Origin: Aplectana chamaeleonis
Taxonomy: Eukaryota; Nematoda; Chromadorea; Rhabditida; Cosmocercidae
NCBI GenBank assembly: GCA_029168955.1
Contig: JAPDOI010000138.1
Span: 380,001 to 444,000, forward strand
DNA: 64,000 nt
Direction of reading: 5' to 3'
Below, one piece after another: positions 20,443 through 29,879 of this stretch. The translations under genes were made by a program, and so were the position numbers. Numbering within the stretch: position 1 is the stretch's first letter; every line of letters starts with the position of its first letter. The notes under the pieces were generated by a model. That model was given only the letters and a program-made list of their open reading frames with translations. It was not told the DNA's origin and did no database searches.

Positions 20443-22493
20443 GCAGTTTGAGCAAACACTTGCCGCCCCGCTGCTGTGCTGCCTATCTACACGTGAAGAT
20501 TTGACTGTCGAACAAAGTTGGAGTTCCACGCTGGAAGCTACAACTCCGTCTGCCGGAGGCATCCTGGGTAAAACAACCCCAGGGAAGACGAAAATCAATA
20601 AGGCCACCTGGTGGTGGAACGAAGAAGTTTGAACGTAAGATCAAGGAGAAGACGGTTAAGTATTAGTTGTGGATGAGGAGCCGCCGAGACCAGGACCGGC
20701 TGCGTACTTGACGGCGAAGAGGGCTGCAAAGAAGGCTGTCTCCATGGCAATGGCGAGCCACTACAAGGATTAGTATGAAAGGCTGGACACCAGGGAAGGC
20801 GAGAAGTCTGTATTCCGTTTGGTCAAGGCGCGAAATCGGTCTGCACAGGACCCCGGACATCACAGTGTCATCAAAGCAGAAAATGGCACCATTCTCCATC
20901 GCCCAACCGATATCCTGGAAAGGTGGCGGCAGCACTTCAACGCTATATCTAACGAAGAGTTTCCCCATCCTACCATCTCATCTGGAGCCAGCGTAGAGGG
21001 GCCTGTCCCCCAAATCACACCAGAGGAAGTCAGGGAAGCCATAACGAAAATGAAGTTGTACAAAGCTGCCGGCCCAGATGACTTGCCTGCTGTGGTCTGG
21101 AAAACGATGGGCGATTGCGGCTGTGCAAGGCTGGCTGAGTTCTTCAACCAGATTATCGCCGAAGGAAAAACCACGGATATCTGGCAGAACAGTGTGATAG
21201 TGCCCATTTGGAAAAGGAAAGGTGACGCAGCTGACTGTTCGTCGTACAGGCCGATTCGTTCGCTGTGCCATACTATGAAGGTTTTCGAACGCATTCTGGA
21301 CTGGTGTCTGAGAGATATCGTCGTGACAACAGCAAACCAGTGCGGATTTACCAAAGGGTGTGGAACTACGGATGCCATTCACGCCACTAGGCTTCTGGTT
21401 GAGAAGCATCGGGAGAAAAATCGCAATATACACGTCGCTTTACTCGACCTGGAGAAGGCATTTGATCGTGTCCCACATGATCTCGTATGGATGGCGTTGA
21501 GATCCCAAGACGTTCTGGAAGAGTACATACGATGGACAAGATTGCTGTACATAGAGCCTACAAAAGTGGTCAGATGCTCATCAAGGACAAGTGACCCATT
21601 TTCTGTCCGTGCTGGAGTCCATCAAGGGTCTGCCCTGTCACCATTGCTGATCATTCTCTGCGTGGACGCAATCACACGGGATATACAGAAACCGCAAGTG
21701 GGGTCGCTACTCTACTCCGACGATGTTATTTTGGCAGCCGAGACGAGGGGAAAGTTGGAAATTCAAGTGCTGCTCTGGAAAGATCGCTTGCAACGTTTAG
21801 GACTGCGGCTCTACATCGCGAAGACCGAGTACATAGAATGTGGCGCGCAAGTGGATGACGGATCGATTTCAATTGATGGCACCGACCTCAAGAAAGTGAA
21901 TTGCTCCAAATATCTCGGCTCTAAAATCACCTCGACAGGCGATATATCATCGGAAGCTCAAGGGCGGGTAACAGCCGCTTGGTTGAAGTGGAGGGCAACC
22001 ACGGGGGTGATGTGTGACAAGAAGATTCCACTCCGTCTCAAATCAAAAATTTACAAGGCGGTAGTGCAACCGGTTGCGCTCTACGCTAGAGAACGCTGGC
22101 CGACTACTAAAGCTGTCGAACAGTCCCTGCACACCTTGGAGATGAGAATGCTCAGATGGTCATTGAGTATCAGTCTGAGGGATCCGATCACGAACGACAC
22201 TGTGCGTGCCACCTTCGGAGTTGCACCAGCAGATGGAAAGATGAAGGAAGCCCGGATGAGATGGTTTGGACATGTTCAACGAAAAGACGCTAATTCCGTG
22301 GCCAAAACTGCACTCAACTTGCAGCTGGCTGGTGTCAGGCCGCGAGGTAGGCCGAAAACGCGCTGGCTAGACCGCGTGAAAACCGACATGGCTGAAGTAC
22401 GCACGACTCACTCCGGAGGACGCAGCTGACAGGAATAAGTGGAGGACAAGAGTCAAACATCCGGACCCGACGTCTACGTGGGACAAACGTTAA
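20439..22493 (+). pseudogene. LINE reverse transcriptase region, with a 536-codon open core
   Basis: This part would copy the element RNA into DNA at the nicked target. From 20,439 to 20,815 the frame carries stops (for example TAG at 20,771-20,773). From 20,819 a 536-codon frame is open. Counting from that Met, RT motifs are AAGPDDLPAVVW (83-94), IVPIWKRKG and SYRPIRSLC (127-150), GFTKGCGTTDAI (176-187), LLDLEKAFDRVPH (208-220, catalytic Asp 210), GVHQGSALSPLL (266-277) and LLYSDDVILA (297-306, catalytic Asp 301-302). The usual YADD is YSDD. The C-terminal FGHVQRKD and RPRGRPKTRW blocks follow. The frame shifts near 22,400; the ancestral end (PEDAADRNKWR) is readable in another frame to TAA at 22,491-22,493. 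Confidence 0.9.
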
Positions 22494-22505
22494 AAAGAAG
22501 AAGAA

Positions 22506-22521
22506 AAAAATTAAATGACTA
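22506..22521. repeat. Right 16-bp target-site duplication of the LINE
   Basis: An exact copy of 17,844-17,859, immediately after the element's A-rich tail. Confidence 0.9.
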
Positions 22522-23024
22522 GTGTCTGCCGTTTTGAACTTGAAGTCTAGCAACAAGGTTTGCAGCATGCACGAATGAGTGATTGGCGTTGATATCCAAA
22601 TCGATAGCTCTGACGTCTGCCTATGAAAGAGATTTCCGGATGAAATACACTAGCGTGGACAGGGCACATTGTGGTGAGCGCGAAGCGCTCACCAGATTTG
22701 GCTTTGATCTTTTATGTCCTATACCGAGATCACCTATTCATACTGTCACCAGAAAAATAGGCTGTACATCATCCGAAGGGTCTAATCAATGTACACATCT
22801 GAGTCAAGTTTCATTGCAATCGGTCACCGCTCTCAAAAGATATGGCGCCTCAAATTACGCAAAAATTTTCTCCGCCTCCGTCCATCACATTTATTTTTTT
22901 TGAACGGCGTTAACCAAATTTCTTGAAACGTGGTGACCAGAGGCAATCGGGCACGAGGATGTCAAAAATAATCCGCAGAACTCCCCATTTTCACTCCTGA
23001 ACCACTTACAGGCTGTTCAAACAT
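22522..23024. other. Unrecognised DNA, continuation of the collagen-side flank
   Basis: This would have been contiguous with 17,859 before the LINE inserted, so it is probably intron or upstream DNA of the minus-strand collagen exon. I found no Gly-X-Y coding on the minus strand here. It carries the 41-bp hairpin repeat at 22,668-22,708. Confidence 0.45.
22668..22708 (+). repeat. 41-bp hairpin-bearing dispersed repeat, copy 1
   Basis: Identical over 41 bp to 28,986-29,026. It contains a perfect 9-bp-arm hairpin GGTGAGCGC-GAA-GCGCTCACC (22,673-22,693), followed by AGATTTGGCTTTGAT. Confidence 0.9.
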
Positions 23025-23026
23025 AC

Positions 23027-24628
23027 AGTGCGTCGCATAAGTATACGAACACCCTGAAATTTCATGGTTGGACCATTCGAGCAAGGTTTCAAGCATTGGC
23101 ACCAGTTTCTATGTTTCCCACTATGCCGAAAACGGTAGGTCACATCGTAGGAAGGCAAATCGTACACTTTCTCCTTTTTTACATACAGAAATTCATTTTT
23201 TAGCCGTCGCATAAGTATACGAACACTTCAGAGAAACGAAATTTTTGTACAAGAGACATACGAAAAAATCCTGTTTCAAGCGGGATAGTAAAGAATGTAG
23301 TTGTGTGCGTAAATTATCATCATGCCACGCGGTTCACATCTCTCTTCCGAAGAACAGGCCCAGGGCCGGGCTCTCTACGTCGCCGGTCATGGAGTCCGAC
23401 AAATCTCTCGGCAAATTGGACGTTCACCAAGCTGCATCTCTTCGTTTCTACGGAATCAGCACTCCTACAAAATGCGTGTTCGCTCTGGGAGGCCTCGGAA
23501 GCTCAATGGACACGAAGAACGACGCATTGCCAGAAGAGTCTCCAAAACAATGGTGTCTAGCGCGACCGTCCGCTCCGAACTCTCGCTGAATGTGTCAAAG
23601 GATATCATCCTCCGATCGATCCATCGCAACGAAAACATCGAAAGAGCCGTAATGAAAAAGGCTCCGCGCTTGGAAGAACGCCACAAGTCGGCCAGGCTCC
23701 AGTTCGCCCGTTCAAACTTGGGTACAAATTGGAGGAAGGTGAGCTGAATCGCGTGCTATCCAATTTCATGGAAAGTTTTCCAGCCCGTTGCTTCAGGTTG
23801 CCTTCTCGGACGAGAAAAAGTTTAATTCGGATGGTCCGGGTAGTTCGAGGCACTACTGGCGGGATCTTTGGAAGGAGCCGGCTTTCTTCAGCCTCAGGAA
23901 CTTTGGCGGAGGAAACGTGATGGTTTGGGCAGCCTTCACAGCAACTGGGAAGGTCGGATTCGCATTCGTATCGAATCGTATGGATTCACTTGAGTACCAG
24001 GAAGTGTTGGCTTCGCATCTTCTTCCGTATTTTCGTCGTCGGAGATGTCAGGGCTTCCGTTATGTCCAAGATAATGCCACTATACACGTCGGCCGATCTA
24101 CTCTGGGAGTGGCTCCGGTGCAACAACGTCGATACTCTGCCTTGGCCAGCGATTAGCACGGATCTGAATCCTATCGAGAATTTTTGGGAAATCATTGTTC
24201 GCAAGATCTACAAGGATGGGAGGCAATACAGAACTGTGGAGTCACTCAAGGAGGCCATCGTGGACGCATGGAACGAAATTGACCAAGGGACCCTCCAGAA
24301 CCTCAGTTATAGAATGACAGATAGACTGTTTAAACTTATTTCGCGTAACGGTGGTGTAACATCATACTGAAGACTTTTTCCATATGTATTGTTTGAAATT
24401 ATTCGATGAATTTATGAATTTCCCAAGTGTTCGTATACTTATGCGACGGCTAAAAAATTGATTTCTGCATGTAAAAAAAGGAAAAAGTGTACGATTTGCC
24501 TTCCTACAATGTGACCTACCGTTTTCGGCATAGCGGAAGACATAGAAACCGGTGCCGATGCTTGAAACCTCGTTCGGGTGGTCCAACCATGAAATTTCAG
24601 GGTGTTCGTATACTTATGCGACGCACTG
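23027..24628 (+). mobile_element. Tc3-like DNA transposon, 1,602 bp, near-intact
   Basis: The element is bounded by TA (23,025-23,026 and 24,629-24,630) and has inverted repeats of about 203 bp (23,027-23,228 and 24,425-24,628), roughly 94% alike by eye. Each inverted repeat carries two copies of GTCGCATAAGTATACGAAC spaced 175 bp apart (from 23,033 and 23,208, and the mirror sites), the paired-binding-site layout known from Tc3 and other Tc1-family elements. The single gene lies between them. High arm similarity and one lesion suggest relatively recent activity. Confidence 0.95.
23322..24370 (+). pseudogene. Tc3-like DD34E transposase, two exons, one frameshift
   Basis: It would cut and re-insert the element, binding its inverted repeats in the nucleus. 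Exon 1 (23,322-23,738, 139 codons) starts MPRGS and holds the paired helix-turn-helix region including GVRQISRQIGRS. An intron of 58 bp with GTGAGC donor (23,739) and TTGCTTCAG acceptor (23,796) falls exactly between NWRK and VAFSDEKKF. Exon 2 (23,797-24,370) carries catalytic Asp in FSDEKKF (residue 144), Asp in QDNATIH (231) and, in the shifted frame, Glu in LNPIENFW (266), giving DD34E spacing and 329 residues, the size expected of Tc3A. The shift is explained by a single extra base in the GGG at 24,105-24,107; a sequencing or assembly error is possible. Similarity to Tc3A is recognised by eye. Confidence 0.92.
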
Positions 24629-24771
24629 TAGAAACCGGCCTCTCAATATAAGTTCATGAATGACGGGTTTTTTCATTATCAGTTATTGTTTTCTTAGAGA
24701 CTCCATATAAATACCTTGCTCTCCAGGGTGGTGTACTCTGTCCCTGTCAGAGTTGGATTAGAAAATCACAG

Positions 24772-25008
24772 TGACCATCCCGGTCGATACGTATGAGAAA
24801 CATGGACGATGGAGGTTGCAAAAAACACCCGGTGTGTCCATGTGAGTGTGTCTGACGCGGTCAATATGTATGAATTATGTCAAACGATATCATGGATATC
24901 ATTCCTTTCTTACCTCATATCATATAAAAATTGGTCGGGTCAGCCACATCGGGTGTTTTTTGCATCCCACCTCATTCATGTCTTTCATGATTATCGACCG
25001 GGCTGGCT
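24772..25008. repeat. Diverged inverted-repeat element before array A
   Basis: Arms of about 65 bp: ACCATCCCGGTCGATA through TGCAAAAAACACCCG on the left, with the inverse CGGGTGTTTTTTGCAT through TATCGACCGGGCTGG on the right, roughly 75% alike. The interior is about 105 bp. This is an old MITE by structure; no target duplication is clear. A 104-codon open frame spans it and is not supported. Confidence 0.65.
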
Positions 25009-25140
25009 ACACCGATCAACCAACTATGACCTAGGCCTGAACGTCCGGATCGGAAGAGGACGGTGGTGCGGGAGGGATCTTTCTGAGCGAGGCGCGTGCT
25101 CGTACCATGCGCACCATCGATAAGAAGTGTCAGTCAACTA

Positions 25141-28113
25141 TGCGGGACCGCAACAGGAGTATGCAGGACTCATGGAACTACAGCAGGACCTCAGTAGGTA
25201 AGGTGTGCAGGACATCATGGGACGTGTGCAGGACCGCAGTAGAAGTGTGCAGGACATCATGGACGTGTGCAGGACCCAGTAGGGATGTGCGTGACGTCAT
25301 GGGACGTGTGCAGTACCGCAGAAGGGGTGTGCGGGATGTCATGGAATGTGTGCAGGACCTCAGTAGGAATGTGCAGGACATCATGGGACGTGCGCAGGAC
25401 CCTAATAGGGGTGTGCAGGACATCATGGGACGTGTGCAGGACCGCAGTAGGGGTGTGCGGGATGTCATGGGACGTGCACAGGACTTCAGTAGGGGTGTGC
25501 AGGACATCATTGGACGTGTGTAGGACCGCAGTAGGGGTGTGCAGGATGTTATGGGATGTGTGCAGGACCTCAGTAAGAGTGTGCAGGACATCATGGGGCG
25601 TGCGCAGGACCCCAGTAGGGGTGTGCGGGATGTAATGGAAAGTGTGCAGGACCTCAGTAGGAGTGTGCAGGACATCATGGGTCGTGTGCAGGACCCCAGT
25701 AGGAGTGTGCAGGACATCATGGGACGTGCGCAGGACTCCAGTAGGGGTGTGCAGGAAATCATGGAACGTGTGCAGGACCCCGGTAGGGATGTGCAGGACA
25801 TCATGGGACGTGTGCAAGCCCGCAGTAGGGGTGTGCGGGATGTCATGGAATGTGTGCAGGACCTCAGTAGGAGTGTGTGGGACATCATGAGACGTGCGCA
25901 GGAACCCCAGTAGGGGTGTGCATGACATCATGGGACGTGTGCAGGCCCGCAGTAGGGGTGTGCGGGATGTCATGGAATGTGTGCAGGACCTAAGTAGGAG
26001 TGTGCAGGACATCATGGGACGTGTGCAGGGCCCCAGTAGGGATGTGCAGGACATCATGGGACGTGTGCAGGCCCTCAGTAGGGGTGTGCGGGATGTCATG
26101 GAAAGTGTGCAGGACCTCAGTAGGAGTGTGCAGGACATCATGGGACGTGCGCAGGATCCCAGTAGGGGTGTGCAGGACATCATGGGACGTGCGCAGGACC
26201 GCAGTAGGGGTGAGCAGGATGTTATGGGAATGTGTGCAGGACCTCAGTAGGAGTGTGCAGGACATCATGGGACGTGCGCAGGACCCCAGTAGGGGTGTGC
26301 GGGATGTCATGGAATGTGTGCAGGACCTCAGTAGGGGTGTGCGGGATGTCATGGAATGTGTTCAGGACCTAAGTAGGAGTGTGCAGGACATCATGGGACG
26401 TGTACAGGCCCGCAGTAGGGGTGTGCGGGATGTCATGGAATGTGTGCAGGACCTCCGTAGGAGTGTGCAGGACATCATGGGACGTGTGCAAGGCCCCAGT
26501 AGGGATGTGCAGGACATCATGGGACGTGTGCAGGCCCTCAGTAGGGGTGTGCGGGATGTCACGGAAAGTGTGCAGGACCTCAGTAGGAGTGTGCAGGACA
26601 TCATGGGACGTGCGCAGGATCCCAGTAGGGGTGTGCAGGACATCATGGGACGTGCGCAGGACCGCAGTAGGGGTGAGCAGGATGTTATGGGAATGTGTGC
26701 AGGACCTCAGTAGGAGTGTGTGGGACATCATGGGACGTGCGCAGGAACCCCAGTAGGGGTGTGCATGACATCATGGGACGTGTGCAGGCCCGCAGTAGGG
26801 GTGTGCGGGATGTCATGGAATGTGTGCAGGACCTCAGTAGGAGTGTGCAGGACATCATGGGACGTGCGCAGGACCGCAGTAGGGGTGAGCAGGATGTTAT
26901 GGGAATATGTGCAGGGCCTCAGTAGGAGTGTGCAGGGCATCATGGGGCGTATGCAGGACCGCAGTAGGGGCGTGCAGGATGTCATGGAATGTGTGCAGGA
27001 CCCCAGTAGGGGTGTGCGGGATGTCATGGAATGTGTGCAGGACCTCAGTAGGAGTGTGCAGGACATTATGGGACGTGCGCAGGACCGCAGTAGGGGTGTG
27101 CGGGATGTCATGGAATGTGTGCAGGACCTAAGTAGGAGTGTGCAGGACATCATGGGACGTGTGCAGGGCCCCAGTAGGGATGTGCAGGACATCATGGGAC
27201 GTGTGCAGGCCCTCAGTAGGGGTGTGCGGGATGTCATGGAAAGTGTGCAGGACCTCAGTAGGAGTGTGCAGGACATCATGGGACGTGCGCAGGATCCCAG
27301 TAGGGGTGTGCAGGACATCATGGGACGTGCGCAGGACCGCAGTAGGGGTGAGCAGGATGTTATGGGAATGTGTGCAGGACCTCAGTAGGAGTGTGCAGGA
27401 CATCATGGGACGTGCGCAGGACCCCAGTAGGGGTGTGCGGGATGTCATGGAATGTGTGCAGGACCTCAGTAGGGGTGTGCGGGATGTCATGGAATTTGTG
27501 CAGGACCTAAGTAGGAGTGTGCAGGACATCATGGGACGTGTACAGGCCCGCAGTAGGGGTGTGCGGGATGTCATGGAATGTGTGCAGGACCTCCGTAGGA
27601 GTGTGCAGGACATCATGGGACGTGTGCAGGGCCCCAGTAGGGATGTGCAGGACATCATGGGACGTGTGCAGGCCCTCAGTAGGGGTGTGCGGGATGTCAC
27701 GGAAAGTGTGCAGGACCTCAGTAGGAGTGTGCAGGACATCATGGGACGTGCGCAGGATCCCAGTAGGGGTGTGCAGGACATCATGGGACGTGCGCAGGAC
27801 CGCAGTAGGGGTGAGCAGGATGTTATGGGAATGTGTGCAGGACCTCAGTAGGAGTGTGCAGGACATCATGGGACGTGCGCAGGACCCCAGTAGGGGTGTG
27901 CGGGATGTCATGGAATGTGTGCAGGACCTCAGTAGGGGTGTGCGGGATGTCATGGAATGTGTGCAGGACCTCAGTAGGAGTGTGCAGGACATCATGGGAC
28001 GTGCGCAGGACCGCAGTAGGGGTGAGCAGGATGTTATGGGAATGTGTGCAGGACCTCAGTAGGAGTGTGCAGGACATCATGGGACGTGCGCAGGACCCCA
28101 GTAGAGGTATGCA
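25141..28113 (+). repeat. Array A: 42-bp tandem satellite (~70 copies) made of two 21-bp halves
   Basis: Each 42-bp unit has two halves that both start GTGYGCAGGAC. One half continues CCCAGTAGGG (or CGCAGTAGGG, CTCAGTAGGR), the other ATCATGGGAC (or GTCATGGAAT). The first and last units are diverged. Some units are 43 bp, with GTTATGGGAATG in place of GTCATGGAATG. A ~1.14-kb block is tandemly duplicated with near identity (26,000-26,713 and 27,138-27,851). Several frames are open on both strands because the period is a multiple of three; none has the marks of a gene. Confidence 0.95.
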
Positions 28114-28636
28114 AGGAATCAGTTTAATGTCCAGGACACCGTATGCAAGTTATGCCTTCAAGTCAGACGTCTGGGCTTTCACAGACGAGCGACATCGACA
28201 AGAACCGGTGAAATTTGGCTAGAGCGACTGATTCTGTACAATTGTGTCATTTTAAAACTCATTCCTTCATTTTTTCGACCTTCAAATTCAAAAAGTATAT
28301 GCCTTGTATTCTATCTCTAGGAAGCCGCGATGCAGCTACATATTACCTTGCTATCTTAGCAGCAGAGCGGTTCTTTCTCCATTTCTACCACTATGTTTTC
28401 TCAAAAACATCAACTTGACTCTTATAATAAAGCTATCATAACAGCATCGCGGCTCCTCCCTCCAGAGATTGACGATATTGTAGAAGGGAAACCCTTGGAA
28501 AAAGTTGTGAAATTTCTGAAAGTTGGGCTTCGCAAAAAAGGTTAGGGATTTGGCATTGTTCTTAAATGTCGTGAAATTGTTTTATTGGATTTGGCTCTCA
28601 ACTTGATTTTTTAAATGTAGTGAAATTATTGACTTG
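28114..28636. other. Unrecognised DNA between array A and a MITE
   Basis: No gene is supported. Near 28,563-28,690 a degenerate motif of the type GTGAAATTRTT then GGATTTGGC recurs about every 50-70 bp, leading into the MITE arm that begins with the same ATTTGGC word. Confidence 0.45.
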
Positions 28637-28987
28637 ATTTGGCTGATGATGGTATTTGTAGACATCGTAATCATTAAAATATAGTGAGATTGTTGCTAAT
28701 GGATTTGGCACGCGCTCTATCAATTATCAGAGTCAAATCACGCGTCAGAAGTATTTCTCATGATAGTCTTTGTGTCCTCAACGCTTTCACGGTTCACATT
28801 GTATGGGAACGTTTTTGTTGCTGGACTTATTCTTGTTCTGATTTGATCCAAATTACGCTCGACTCAAAACTCCTTCTGAAGCGTGATTTGACTCTGATAA
28901 TTGATAGAGCGCGTGCCAAATCCATTAGCAACAATCTCACTGTATTTTAATGATTACGATGTCTATAGATACCATCATCAGCCAAAT
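28637..28987. mobile_element. 351-bp MITE with ~114-bp inverted arms
   Basis: Left arm 28,637-28,750 (starting ATTTGGCTGATGATGGTAT) and right arm 28,874-28,987 are inverted copies with about five mismatches, around a ~123-bp unique interior. An 88-codon open frame through it is a by-product. The superfamily is undetermined because no clear target duplication was seen. Confidence 0.88.
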
Positions 28988-29026
28988 TGTGGTGAGCGCG
29001 AAGCGCTCACCAGATTTGGCTTTGAT
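28986..29026 (+). repeat. 41-bp hairpin-bearing dispersed repeat, copy 2
   Basis: Identical to 22,668-22,708, with the hairpin GGTGAGCGC-GAA-GCGCTCACC at 28,991-29,011. It directly abuts the end of the 351-bp MITE. Confidence 0.9.
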
Positions 29027-29533
29027 TCGCCATAGCGCAACGCCCTGATCTCAGTATCAGGGTCCAGAGTAAACGTAGGAAGACCGTTCTTTTTGCATTT
29101 GATATACTTTAGAAAGATGAAGAACTGTTCAAAAAATGGTCCGGAATGGTAACCTGAGATTCGAGAAAAAGTGTCAAAACCACGTCGTTTTGGTCGAAAA
29201 AATGTTCATCTCCTTTTCTTTTTTCAGTTGGCGTTCACGATCTTGTTGGAACACTTATCGTTGAGCTAGAGAGCTCATTTTTGGCCAGGGAGCTGGTTTT
29301 GTTTGCACCTAGCTCCTGTCAAATTTTGAAGTTGGTAGCTCAATTTTTGCGGAACCTCAAAATTGAGGGTCAAGAAAGACAAAAACACGTAAACATGTTA
29401 TTATAAACCATCCGACGTTTACTTATTCGTAAAAATGAACTAGTGAAATAAACACCGTTACTGATAGGCTTTTTCTCAGGATTTGACGGGGCAACGCTTC
29501 AATCAATACGGCGGGATCTCGGAAGTACTTTTT
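29027..29533. other. Unrecognised DNA between MITE and array B
   Basis: I see no gene, splice-bounded frame or repeat array. Around 29,260-29,360 there are several AGCTCA / GAGCTN words, without clear periodicity. Confidence 0.45.
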
Positions 29534-29879
29534 GGAACGCCGCACCGTGTGACTCAGAAGTGCGCCACAGAACGCCGTAGATAGTGTGCGGGACCCCAGC
29601 AGAAGTGCGAAAGACGCCGTAGAAAGTGTGCGGGACCCAAGTGGGAGTGCGCAGAACGCCGTAGAAAGTGTGCGGGACCCAAATGAGTGTGCGCAGGACG
29701 CCGTAGAAAGTGTGCGGGACCCAAGTGAGAGTGCGCAGAACGCCGTAGAAAGTGCGTGGGACCCAAATAACAGTGCGCAGGACGCCGTAGAAAATGTGCG
29801 GGACCCAAATGAGAGTGCGCAGAACGCCGTAGAAAGTGTGTTGGACCCAAATAACAGTTCGCAGGACGCCGGAGAAAGT

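Larger units (their letters stand above)
17860..22505 (+). mobile_element. RTE-like non-LTR retrotransposon, full span with TSDs, multiply interrupted
   Basis: The element is bounded by an exact 16-bp duplication. It contains an endonuclease region then a reverse transcriptase in the same orientation, and ends in an (AAG)n / poly-A tail only about 12 bp after the natural stop at 22,491-22,493. The near absence of a 3' UTR, the EN-RT order and the GRPKTRW-type C-terminus suggest the RTE clade; clade assignment is by inspection only. Subtracting about 1 kb of TTAA elements and a ~200-bp inverted-repeat element leaves about 3.5 kb, normal for this group. Many stops and frameshifts make it non-autonomous. 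Confidence 0.9.

Noticed and set aside
20860..21433. Minus-strand open frames of 151-172 codons opposite the reverse transcriptase
   Set aside because: They are antisense to a recognisable RT domain and have no similarity of their own.
22583..22903. Possible further collagen exon or coding region near the far side of the LINE
   Set aside because: Neither strand shows Gly-X-Y repeats or good splice boundaries, and the segment includes the dispersed hairpin repeat.
13563..28113. Sequence homology between the palindromic 42-bp array at 13.6 kb and arrays A/B
   Set aside because: Apart from the period and scattered words such as GACGTCATG, I could not align the units convincingly; only the shared period is kept as an observation.
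26000..28222. Overlapping open frames in array A on both strands (such as repeated VQDLSRSVQDIMGR)
   Set aside because: Also by-products of a 42-bp period; plus- and minus-strand frames overlap fully and none extends into unique sequence with recognisable protein similarity.
28684..28950. 88-codon open frame
   Set aside because: It runs from one arm of the 351-bp MITE to the other; its two ends are inverse translations of the same palindrome.
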